A stretch of DNA of 64,000 nt, taken from contig JBOEGE010000005.1 in NCBI GenBank assembly GCA_050633265.1, positions 620,001 to 684,000 of the forward strand, in the 5' to 3' direction. Shown here piece after piece: positions 14,371 to 21,360 of this stretch. The notes under the pieces were generated by a model. It had not been told where the DNA came from. It worked only from the letters and a program-made list of their open reading frames with translations, and made no database searches. Position numbers and translations under genes: made by a program. Source of the stretch: JBLHZY01 sp050633265 (GTDB lineage: Bacteria; Pseudomonadota; Alphaproteobacteria; Rhodobacterales; Rhodobacteraceae). The stretch's first letter is position 1. Each line of letters opens with the position of its first letter.

Positions 14371-15495
14371 ATGGCGACCGTCCATGACTTCATAGAAGTC
14401 ACAAATATCAGCGAGAACACGACCTATTCGACAGCCAATGGCAATCTGCTTGGCGTTGTCGATAACGTGACCTCATCCGATCTGAATGACGGCGAATTCG
14501 ATCTGGGAGATACCGTCGATATCGGGGGTGTCACCTATACTATTAACCAAATTCAAGAACCCTCCAACGCCGGCAGTTTCGGGCTTGGAGATGGCTCAAC
14601 AGAAAGCTTCAATTCTGGCAGCGAGCTTAATTTGGATGTGGTTTTCCTAACGGTTTCGAACGGCGGAGATGTCCGCCACTTCATCATTCCCAACGACAGT
14701 TACGGGGATATGAATGTTCAGTCGATCACGACCGGCAATCTCAACGATGTCCTCGCTTCTGATGCCAAGGTGATCTCGACCGGCGACAATCAGATAAGCG
14801 TTGTTTGCTTTACCCGCGGCACGCTGATCGAGGTTGCTGGCAAGCAACAGGTCCCGATTGAGGAGCTATCTCAAGGCGATTGGGTCATGACGGCCGACCA
14901 TGGGATGAAAGAAATCAAATGGCTTGGCATGTCTGAAATCAATGCGCAAACCCTCGCCGAAAACCCGCAGTTGCGCCCGATACGCATCCGCGCCAATGCA
15001 CTTGGGGGCGGCACCCCAAAGCGGGATCTCTACGTTTCCCCGCAGCACCGCATTCTCGCCCATTCCAAGATCGCACAGCGAATGTTTGGTGAGCTTGAAG
15101 TCTTGGTCGCCGCCAAACATTTGACCAAGCTCAAAGGTATCCGCGTTGCAGGCGAGGTCGAAAGCGCATGTTACTATCATATTTTGCTGGGTGAGCATGA
15201 GATTCTCTTTGCCAATGGCGCGGCCTGCGAAAGCCTTTATGTTGGGCGCCAGGCGCTTAAATCCGCGCGTCGAAAAGCCCGGCGCGAAATCATCAAAGTC
15301 TTCCCGGAAATTGCCGAGCTGGGAAATGATCTGCCCTCAAGCCGCATGCTCATTTCCGGGCGCCACGGCCGAAAACTTGCCGCCCGGCATAGCAAAAACG
15401 GCCAAGGTCTGATCCCGCCCGCACGGCCCAAAGCGCCCTATCGCCAGCCCTGGGCAAACAGCACATCACAAACCCCGCAACAGGCCGATATCTAA
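14371..15495 (+). CDS. Hint (Hedgehog/intein) domain protein, probably exported
   Basis: A 374-residue protein. The N-terminal 140 residues are acidic, Asn/Asp/Thr/Gly-rich and have no basic or hydrophobic signal peptide (NVTSSDLNDGEFDLGDTVDI), resembling repeats of type I-secreted proteins. From Cys146 (VVCFTRGTLIEVAGKQQVPIE) it has a Hint_2 domain: DWVMTADHGMKEIKWLG, then YVSPQHRIL and YYHILLGEHEILFANG, with the autocleavage cysteine present. Hint proteins cleave or modify themselves; their role in Roseobacters is unknown. It is inserted between trmD and rplS, genes normally adjacent. The C-terminal 60 residues are basic and Pro-rich. Confidence 0.85.
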   Translation: MATVHDFIEVTNISENTTYSTANGNLLGVVDNVTSSDLNDGEFDLGDTVDIGGVTYTINQIQEPSNAGSFGLGDGSTESFNSGSELNLDVVFLTVSNGGDVRHFIIPNDSYGDMNVQSITTGNLNDVLASDAKVISTGDNQISVVCFTRGTLIEVAGKQQVPIEELSQGDWVMTADHGMKEIKWLGMSEINAQTLAENPQLRPIRIRANALGGGTPKRDLYVSPQHRILAHSKIAQRMFGELEVLVAAKHLTKLKGIRVAGEVESACYYHILLGEHEILFANGAACESLYVGRQALKSARRKARREIIKVFPEIAELGNDLPSSRMLISGRHGRKLAARHSKNGQGLIPPARPKAPYRQPWANSTSQTPQQADI

Positions 15496-15854
15496 CGCAT
15501 AAACCCGCTTAGAAAGCGTGCCAAATACGCATGCCTCGCCCTTTTTAATAAACTGCGCAGCAAGCTTTCCCACCGATCCACATCCCCCGAACACTGCGCC
15601 CTTGCTCGCAAGGCGATTCACCCCTATACACCGCTCGTTCGGGATTGGAATCAGTCACCGGACCGTTTTTGTATTGGCACATGCGCTTTCTTCGGTGCGA
15701 TTTGGCCCCTGCAAAACGACAGTAAGCAAAGACGACCTAACCTCTGGCGGGCGCTCCTTTTCAAAAAGGGCCAAGCGGACCCGGAAGAAGACCAAGAGCT
15801 CTGAGGCGCGCAAACCTTCGTGGAAAAACCGCGAGCATATATTGGAGAATAGCG
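15496..15854 (+). other. 359-base non-coding gap before rplS
   Basis: No convincing gene. The 3' part contains CTCCTTTT-C-AAAAAGGG, a short hairpin around 15750-15770, and a purine-rich run before the rplS ribosome-binding site TTGGAG. It is long enough for an independent promoter for rplS-rpmE, which would be needed after the inserted Hint gene, but I see no clear -35/-10 pair. Confidence 0.5.
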
Positions 15855-16241
15855 ATGGATCTTATCGCACAGCTGGAAGCCGAGCAAATTGCTGCTCTGG
15901 CAAAAACCATTCCAGATTTCAAAGCGGGTGACACCATCCGCGTTGGGTACAAAGTGACCGAGGGCACCCGCAGCCGCGTTCAGAACTATGAAGGCGTTTG
16001 CATCGCCCGCAAGAACGGCAAAGGCATTGCTGGCTCGTTCACAGTGCGCAAAATTTCGTTTGGTGAAGGCGTAGAACGTGTGTTCCCGCTGCACTCGACC
16101 AACATCGAAAGCATCGAAGTTGTGCGTCGTGGCCGTGTGCGCCGCGCCAAGCTTTACTATCTTCGCGATCGTCGCGGCAAATCTGCCCGTATCGCAGAAG
16201 TTACCAACTACAAGCCGCTCGCCAGCGGCGCAGACGCATAA
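15855..16241 (+). CDS. rplS: 50S ribosomal protein L19
   Basis: A 128-residue L19, a 50S protein at the subunit interface. The motifs FKAGDTIRVGYKVTEGTRSR, QNYEGVCIARKNGKGI, FTVRKISFGEGVERVFPLHS and VVRRGRVRRAKLYYLRDRRG cover the whole fold. The GGAG site lies 9 bases before the ATG. It is paired with rpmE, which starts 11 bases later, and both end at a strong terminator. Confidence 0.98.
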   Translation: MDLIAQLEAEQIAALAKTIPDFKAGDTIRVGYKVTEGTRSRVQNYEGVCIARKNGKGIAGSFTVRKISFGEGVERVFPLHSTNIESIEVVRRGRVRRAKLYYLRDRRGKSARIAEVTNYKPLASGADA

Positions 16242-16252
16242 GGGGCCGATTG

Positions 16253-16474
16253 ATGAAAAAAGATATCCATCCCGATTATCACACAATCGACGTCAAAATG
16301 ACCGACGGCACCGTTGTGCAGATGAAATCAACCTGGGGCAAAGAGGGCGATCAAATGGCGCTCGATATCGACCCTTCGGTTCACCCAGCCTGGACAGGCG
16401 GCAACTCGCGCCTCATGGATACTGGTGGCCGCGTTTCCAAGTTCAAAAACAAATATTCCGGTCTTGGCTTCTAA
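16253..16474 (+). CDS. rpmE: 50S ribosomal protein L31
   Basis: A 73-residue L31 of the longer, cysteine-free (C-) type: MKKDIHPDYHTIDVKMTDGT, then STWGKEGDQMALDIDPSVHP and FKNKYSGLGF. No zinc-binding CxxC is present, so it should not depend on zinc. I use the ATG at 16253, preceded by AGGGG; an in-frame TTG one codon earlier is less likely. It is the last gene of the ribosomal block. Confidence 0.96.
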   Translation: MKKDIHPDYHTIDVKMTDGTVVQMKSTWGKEGDQMALDIDPSVHPAWTGGNSRLMDTGGRVSKFKNKYSGLGF

Positions 16475-16500
16475 AAGCCCCGCACCGTTTTATCCGATCA

Positions 16501-16531
16501 AACGCCGCTCCTTTCCGGGGGCGGCGTTTTT
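16501..16531 (+). terminator. Strong intrinsic terminator after rpmE
   Basis: ACGCCGC and GCGGCGT enclose a CTCCTTTCCGGGG loop that extends the pairing, followed directly by TTTTT. Confidence 0.9.
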
Positions 16532-16622
16532 CGTTTCCGGCAATCGGGCCACAGATTAAAGACAATGCGCCCTTGCGCCGATCCTGTGCTTTCAATAATC
16601 CATCACACAACATAGAGTGAAC

Positions 16623-16649
16623 GCGCATCCCTTTTGAGGGGCGCTTTTT
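16623..16649 (+). terminator. Terminator-like hairpin just upstream of mipZ
   Basis: GCGCATCCC-TTTTGA-GGGGCGC followed by TTTTT ends only 21 bases before the mipZ start codon. A terminator had already closed the rpmE unit 90 bases earlier. This second one could therefore be a leader attenuator for mipZ or a backup terminator. Confidence 0.6.
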
Positions 16650-16670
16650 GGTACGGGAAGGCGGGCAGCT

Positions 16671-17480
16671 ATGGCGCATATCATCGTTGTTGGGAATGAA
16701 AAGGGCGGCGCGGGGAAATCCACCGTGTCAATGCATGTGGCCACGGCCCTTGCGCGGATGGGCCATTCCATTGGTGTTCTTGATCTTGACCTGCGCCAAA
16801 AAACCTTCGGGCGCTATGTCGAAAATCGCCGCGCATTCTGCGAAAAACACGGGCTGGATCTGCCCCTTCCCGAATATCGCGAGCTTCCCGAGATCGAGCG
16901 CGAAAGCTTGAACGCGGGCGAAAACATCTATGATCGCCGCCTCTCCGCCGCCGTTGCCGGGCTAGAGGCAGACGCCGAATTTATCTTGATTGATTGCCCC
17001 GGCTCGCACACACGCCTGAGCCAAGTTGCCCATTCATTGGCCGATACATTGATCACCCCGATGAATGACAGCTTCATTGATTTCGATCTGCTCGCCCATA
17101 TTGATGGCGAAACCAACAAGATCAAAGGCCCCTCGGTCTATTCCGAAATGGTCTGGAACGCGCGCCAATTGCGCGCCCAGGCCGGGCTCAAACCGATTGA
17201 TTGGATCGTCCTGCGCAACCGGCTTGGTGCACAGAACATGATCAACAAAAAGAAGATGGGCGATGCGCTCGAAGATCTGTCACGCCGCATCGGGTTTCGT
17301 GTTGCTCCGGGCTTTAACGAGCGGGTGATCTTCCGCGAGCTTTTCCCGCGCGGCCTTACATTGCTTGATCTCAAGGACGTCGGCGTTTTGCAGATGAACA
17401 TCTCAAATATTGCCGCCCGCCAAGAGCTGCGCGACCTGATGAAATCCCTGAATTTACCGGGTGTTACGGTCGACTTTTAA
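16671..17480 (+). CDS. mipZ: Division-plane positioning ATPase MipZ (ParA/MinD family)
   Basis: A 269-residue deviant-Walker ATPase. The P-loop VGNEKGGAGKST (7-18) has the signature lysine of the ParA/MinD class. IGVLDLDLRQKTFGRYVENR and FILIDCPGSHTRLSQVAHS cover the switch regions, and MNDSFIDFDLLAHID matches MipZ rather than ParA. In Caulobacter MipZ forms a gradient from the poles through ParB and blocks FtsZ assembly away from midcell, and the same is expected here. The GGAAGG ribosome-binding region lies upstream. It stands alone, with a terminator-like hairpin in its leader and a converging gene downstream. Confidence 0.93.
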   Translation: MAHIIVVGNEKGGAGKSTVSMHVATALARMGHSIGVLDLDLRQKTFGRYVENRRAFCEKHGLDLPLPEYRELPEIERESLNAGENIYDRRLSAAVAGLEADAEFILIDCPGSHTRLSQVAHSLADTLITPMNDSFIDFDLLAHIDGETNKIKGPSVYSEMVWNARQLRAQAGLKPIDWIVLRNRLGAQNMINKKKMGDALEDLSRRIGFRVAPGFNERVIFRELFPRGLTLLDLKDVGVLQMNISNIAARQELRDLMKSLNLPGVTVDF

Positions 17481-17489
17481 GCCAAAGCA

Positions 17490-17510
17490 TGAACTGAAAA
17501 CCTCAGTTCA
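17490..17510. terminator. Bidirectional hairpin between mipZ and the converging gene
   Basis: TGAACTGA-AAACC-TCAGTTCA is a perfect 8-base-pair stem followed by AAAA on the plus side and preceded by GC-rich sequence. It overlaps the stop codon of the minus-strand gene that ends at 17503. Confidence 0.55.
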
Positions 17511-17901
17511 AAATCGTCACCAATCCCTGATCATCCACAACCCGAATACGTGGGCGCCCCATCGGCGCGCCGCTGGATTTTTCTGGCGCGGGTGCCGCAA
17601 CGCGGATGCGCTTGGGCCCGCCCATGATACGCGCATAGGCCCGTGAAATCAGCCCCGGCTGCCCGCCCGATGCAGAGATCGTCGCTGGTCCGCGCTGAAA
17701 CCGGCTCATAAAACCGCGCCCCATCGCCGCATCCGAAAGCCCCTGCTGCTTTGGCTTCAAAACCGCCAGCGCCTTCACATCCACAGCCCCCATAGCAGAG
17801 CTGCGCGCCTGATACGGGCTGCTTCCCGAACCGCTGCTAAAGGCCAAAAGCCCCAAAAATCCAACGGTGAAAATCACAACAGAGAGAACAAGACGCAGCA
17901 T
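17503..17901 (-). CDS. Unknown membrane-anchored or exported protein
   Basis: A 132-residue protein with an N-terminal hydrophobic segment (LVLSVVIFTVGFLGLLAF) that could be a signal anchor. The remainder is basic and rich in Arg, Gly, Ala and Pro, without cysteine or recognisable motifs (KALAVLKPKQQGLSDAAMGR, then RIRVAAPAPEKSSGAPMGRP). It starts 10 bases after the end of another small membrane protein on the same strand, so the two probably form a transcription unit. I do not recognise a family, and no function is proposed. The coding potential looks real because codon use matches neighbours and the start is well spaced. Confidence 0.6.
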   Translation of the reverse strand: MLRLVLSVVIFTVGFLGLLAFSSGSGSSPYQARSSAMGAVDVKALAVLKPKQQGLSDAAMGRGFMSRFQRGPATISASGGQPGLISRAYARIMGGPKRIRVAAPAPEKSSGAPMGRPRIRVVDDQGLVTILN

Positions 17902-17910
17902 GCGCGCTGC

Positions 17911-18240
17911 CTAAGCGAGATGCTCAAGGCGGCTGATGAAGGGATCAACCCGCGCTGTGCGATTTGGCAAAAGCGCGATCAGACGATCCAGCGCATTGCG
18001 TTTGGCAACAGGTGCGGCCCAGGCCCGCTTGGCGCGCTGCATCTCTTGGGCGCCCGCAGGCAAAATCACTTCGGGAATTTGCGCTTCAGTCGCTTTTATC
18101 TTTGCGCGCTGTTGGCTGCGCGAGATCACCAGAAAAGCAACCGCAATCAACATCAGGAATACGCCAATCGCTGCCGGAAGGATCACGGCCAAAAGCCCGC
18201 TCGCCCCACCTGAATTCATCACTGTTTGCAAAAATCCCAT
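17911..18240 (-). CDS. Unknown single-pass membrane protein
   Basis: A 109-residue protein with one strong membrane helix at about 15-40 (LLAVILPAAIGVFLMLIAVA). A charged cytoplasmic tail follows, rich in Arg, Ala and Lys (RSQQRAKIKATEAQIPEVIL, then RLIALLPNRTARVDPFISRL). AGGAG-like sequence (minus strand AAAGGAGAATGTT) precedes the ATG. It leads the pair with the 17503 gene and sits between mipZ and nasA. No family is recognised. Its topology resembles small scaffold-type proteins, but that is not evidence of function. Confidence 0.6.
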   Translation of the reverse strand: MGFLQTVMNSGGASGLLAVILPAAIGVFLMLIAVAFLVISRSQQRAKIKATEAQIPEVILPAGAQEMQRAKRAWAAPVAKRNALDRLIALLPNRTARVDPFISRLEHLA

Positions 18241-18349
18241 AACATTCTCCTTTGATCCCTGCCCTCAATCTAGGAATCGAAAGCGGCACAAAAGCGGCAC
18301 ATCGCGGGAAGTTTGGCGGCAGTTTTGAGAAGATTTGAATCGGTTTGCG

Positions 18350-21028
18350 CTATTCTGCAGCCTGTTTGCTTGGAATAGTGAGCAAAAGCGCCGCCAGCTC
18401 TGGCCTGCAAGACCCGCAGTTCGTACCCGCCTGCAAAGCCGCGCCGATCGCCTCAACACTGGCCAAGCCCTGGCCCTCAATCGCATTCATGATCGTGTTG
18501 ATCCCCACATCAAAACAGGCGCAAACGGTCGCACCGGGATCGGGCATATCCGCGCCCGGGCGCCCAGCCAAAACCTGCGCGCCAATCTCATCCGCCAGCA
18601 GGCCCGAAAGATACGAACGCGCAACCGCGACAGGCTCGGGCGAAGCAAAGAACGCCGCGATCAAGCGCCCCTCTTCAAAGAACGCGAGGCGCGCAATCCC
18701 GCGCGCCGGATCAATCACGCTCAGCGCCTCTGCCGCAGCGCCAAAACCAAAGAGCGCCCGCGCATAGGCCTCCCAATCCTCAGGGGTCTCGGTGCAGGCC
18801 AATTCCGCCCGCCAGCCGCCACGCGCGCGCGCTTTGGCCCAATAGCTCGCCTCAATATCCATGTCATTCGCGCAGATCGCAAACCCGTGCCAAGCCGCGC
18901 CCATCGGCGCAATTTTCACAACCGCGCCCTTGCTTTCCGGCTGGCCGGAGACCGGATCAACATGCCCACCAACAAGCGCATCAATGCGCCCTGTGGGGGC
19001 TGTTTCGCCTGTCCAATGCATCGGGGCAAAGACATCGCCGCGCCGTACTTTATCGGAGATCAATACCCGCAGGATCGCTTGCCCATAAGGGCTTTCCAGC
19101 CGCGCAAGGCTGGCAGGTTCCAGCCCTAGATCAGCCGCATCAAGGGGATGAATTTCCAAGAATGGCTCGGCCAAATGCTGGCTGAGGCGGGGCGATTTTG
19201 CTGTGCGGGTCATGGTATGCCAATGATCCCGAACGCGCCCGGTATTGAGCCGGTAAGGATATTTGCGCCCTTGTTTTTCAATGGGTTCGCGCGCCTTTAG
19301 GGGCAGCATTCTCGCCCGCCCATTGGCCGTAAAGAACCGCCCGTCGCCAAAGAAGCGCCCGCCCGCGCGCACCGCCGAAACGGGCCAGACAACGGGCGCG
19401 AGATCGGCATATTCGCCGTCCGTCAGCTCGGCCAAAGCGGAGATGTCAAAATCCCGCCCCAGCTTTCCGGCAACCCCTGAAAGGGCGGCATATTCGCGAA
19501 AAATCTCGCCTGCGTTCGCATAATCAAAGCCCGCGCCAAATCCCATCCGCTGCGCCACATCGCAGATAATCCGCCAATCGTCGCGCGCCTCCCCCGGCGC
19601 AGGCAAGCTGGCCCGTTGGCGCGAAATACAGCGCTCGGAATTTGTCACCGTGCCGTCCTTTTCGCCCCAGCCGGTTGCCGGCAGCAAAACATCAGCCAAA
19701 CGGGCGGTATCTGTGGTGCCAAACATCTCGCTCACCACAACAAAATCACACCCCTTGAGCGCAGCCGCAACCGCATCTGCATCCGGCATAGAAACGGCCG
19801 GATTTGTGCACATGATCCAGATCGCCTTGATCTTGCCCTCGCCCACGGCGCGAAACATATCAACGGCTTTCAAGCCCGCCTGAACCGGCATCGACGGCGC
19901 ATCCCAGAATGTGCGCACAGCGGTGCGATGCTCGGCGTTTTCGATATCCAGATGACAGGCGAGCATATTGGCCAAGCCGCCAACCTCGCGCCCCCCCATC
20001 GCATTTGGCTGCCCTGTCACAGAAAACGGCCCCATGCCCGGCTGGCCAATGCGGCCCGTCGCCAGATGGCAATTGAGGATCGCGTTGACCTTATCCGCGC
20101 CAGAAGAGGATTGATTGACCCCTTGGCTATAGACGGTAACGACCTTTTTGGTGCCGGTCCAAAGCTGCAAAAACGCCTCTAGATCAGCATCCGAAAGCCC
20201 GGTCGCGCTTGGATCATCGGCGCGGGCCGCGGCCAATGCAGCCTCAAGCCCCTCCACATGATCGCGCGTGTAGTCGGGATCAATCGCGCCCGAAGCCTCG
20301 ATCCGCGCAAGCAGCGCGTTGAACAGCGCCACATCCGATCCGGGCGCAAGCGGCAGGTGTAAATCGGCCAGATCGCATGTCGCTGTGCGGCGCGGATCGA
20401 TGTTGACGATCTTCATCTCAGGGCGCGCCGCCTTGGCCGCCGCGATGCGCTGAAACAGCACCGGATGGCACCAAGCAAGGTTCGAGCCAACCAGTACGAT
20501 CAGATCGGCTTCCTCAAGATCGCTATACTGCCCCGGCACGGTATCGCTGCCAAAAGCGCGCTTATGCCCGGCCACGGAAGAGGCCATGCAAAGCCGCGAA
20601 TTGGTATCAATATTGGCCGAGCCAAAGAAGCCTTTCATCAGCTTATTGGCGACGTAGTAATCCTCGGTCAGCAATTGCCCCGAGACATAAAAAGCAACGG
20701 AATCAGGGCCATGCTCGGCAATCGTTGCGGCAAAACGATCCGCGACAAGTTGGCTTGCACCCTCCCAAGAGGCGCGCGACCCATTCACCACAGGGGCCAG
20801 AAGCCGCCCCTCAAGATCAACCGTTTCGCCCAAAGCCGAGCCCTTGGAGCAAAGCCGCCCCTTATTGGCCGGATGCGCCGGATCGCCCTTGATCTCTAGC
20901 CCGCCAAGCCCATCCGGCGTGGCCAAAACCCCGCAACCAACCCCGCAGTAGGGGCAGGTCGTACAGATCGTTTGGCCCGCCGAAACGGGTTCGGAAATCA
21001 GATCAAGCGGCTCGCCAGCGCCATCCAT
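18350..21028 (-). CDS. nasA: Assimilatory nitrate reductase catalytic subunit
   Basis: An 892-residue molybdopterin oxidoreductase reducing nitrate to nitrite in the cytoplasm. An N-terminal [4Fe-4S] motif (CPYCGVGCGV, with the further cysteine in GRLCSKG) precedes the bis-MGD domain (SNLAWCHPVLFQRI, GQPNAMGGREVGGLANML and CTNPAVSMPDADAV). A molybdopterin dinucleotide-binding domain (YRLNTGRVRDHWHTMTRTAK) follows. The last 55 residues form a BFD-like [2Fe-2S] domain (VCACFDVGINTI, then GTNCGSCRPEL), the form of NasA that takes electrons through its own C-terminal cluster. It is the last gene of the nitrate operon and overlaps nirD by 1 base. Confidence 0.96.
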   Translation of the reverse strand: MDGAGEPLDLISEPVSAGQTICTTCPYCGVGCGVLATPDGLGGLEIKGDPAHPANKGRLCSKGSALGETVDLEGRLLAPVVNGSRASWEGASQLVADRFAATIAEHGPDSVAFYVSGQLLTEDYYVANKLMKGFFGSANIDTNSRLCMASSVAGHKRAFGSDTVPGQYSDLEEADLIVLVGSNLAWCHPVLFQRIAAAKAARPEMKIVNIDPRRTATCDLADLHLPLAPGSDVALFNALLARIEASGAIDPDYTRDHVEGLEAALAAARADDPSATGLSDADLEAFLQLWTGTKKVVTVYSQGVNQSSSGADKVNAILNCHLATGRIGQPGMGPFSVTGQPNAMGGREVGGLANMLACHLDIENAEHRTAVRTFWDAPSMPVQAGLKAVDMFRAVGEGKIKAIWIMCTNPAVSMPDADAVAAALKGCDFVVVSEMFGTTDTARLADVLLPATGWGEKDGTVTNSERCISRQRASLPAPGEARDDWRIICDVAQRMGFGAGFDYANAGEIFREYAALSGVAGKLGRDFDISALAELTDGEYADLAPVVWPVSAVRAGGRFFGDGRFFTANGRARMLPLKAREPIEKQGRKYPYRLNTGRVRDHWHTMTRTAKSPRLSQHLAEPFLEIHPLDAADLGLEPASLARLESPYGQAILRVLISDKVRRGDVFAPMHWTGETAPTGRIDALVGGHVDPVSGQPESKGAVVKIAPMGAAWHGFAICANDMDIEASYWAKARARGGWRAELACTETPEDWEAYARALFGFGAAAEALSVIDPARGIARLAFFEEGRLIAAFFASPEPVAVARSYLSGLLADEIGAQVLAGRPGADMPDPGATVCACFDVGINTIMNAIEGQGLASVEAIGAALQAGTNCGSCRPELAALLLTIPSKQAAE

Positions 21029-21360
21029 CAGGCCGCCGCCTGTTTGACCAAAAGTTTGGCATCAAGCTGAATACGCCCGGCTTCAATCCGGGTTGGATAG
21101 GTCGCGATCTGCCCCTCATCCGCGCCCTGCGCTTCGCCGCTTTCAAGCGAGAAAACCCAATTGTGCAACGGGCAGGTCACGGATTTGCCATGCACGATCC
21201 CTTCGGAAAGCGGGCCGCCTTTGTGTGGGCATTTGTCCGAGGTCGCAAAGACCTCATCCTCACTGGTGCGAAACACCGCAACACAGCCCACAACCGTTTT
21301 GACAATCCGCGCGCCGCGCACGGGAATGTCATCCAAAGCGCCAATATCGATCCAGCTCAT
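21028..21360 (-). CDS. nirD: Nitrite reductase (NADH) small subunit, Rieske type
   Basis: A 110-residue NirD. Both halves of a Rieske [2Fe-2S] site are intact: CPHKGGPLSEG (C-x-H) and CPLHNWVFSL (C-x2-H). Some NirD proteins, such as that of E. coli, have lost these ligands, so this copy should hold a cluster. It pairs with NirB for six-electron reduction of nitrite to ammonium. Its ATG overlaps the nirB stop by 4 bases, and its stop overlaps the nasA start by 1, indicating tight translational coupling. Confidence 0.95.
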   Translation of the reverse strand: MSWIDIGALDDIPVRGARIVKTVVGCVAVFRTSEDEVFATSDKCPHKGGPLSEGIVHGKSVTCPLHNWVFSLESGEAQGADEGQIATYPTRIEAGRIQLDAKLLVKQAAA

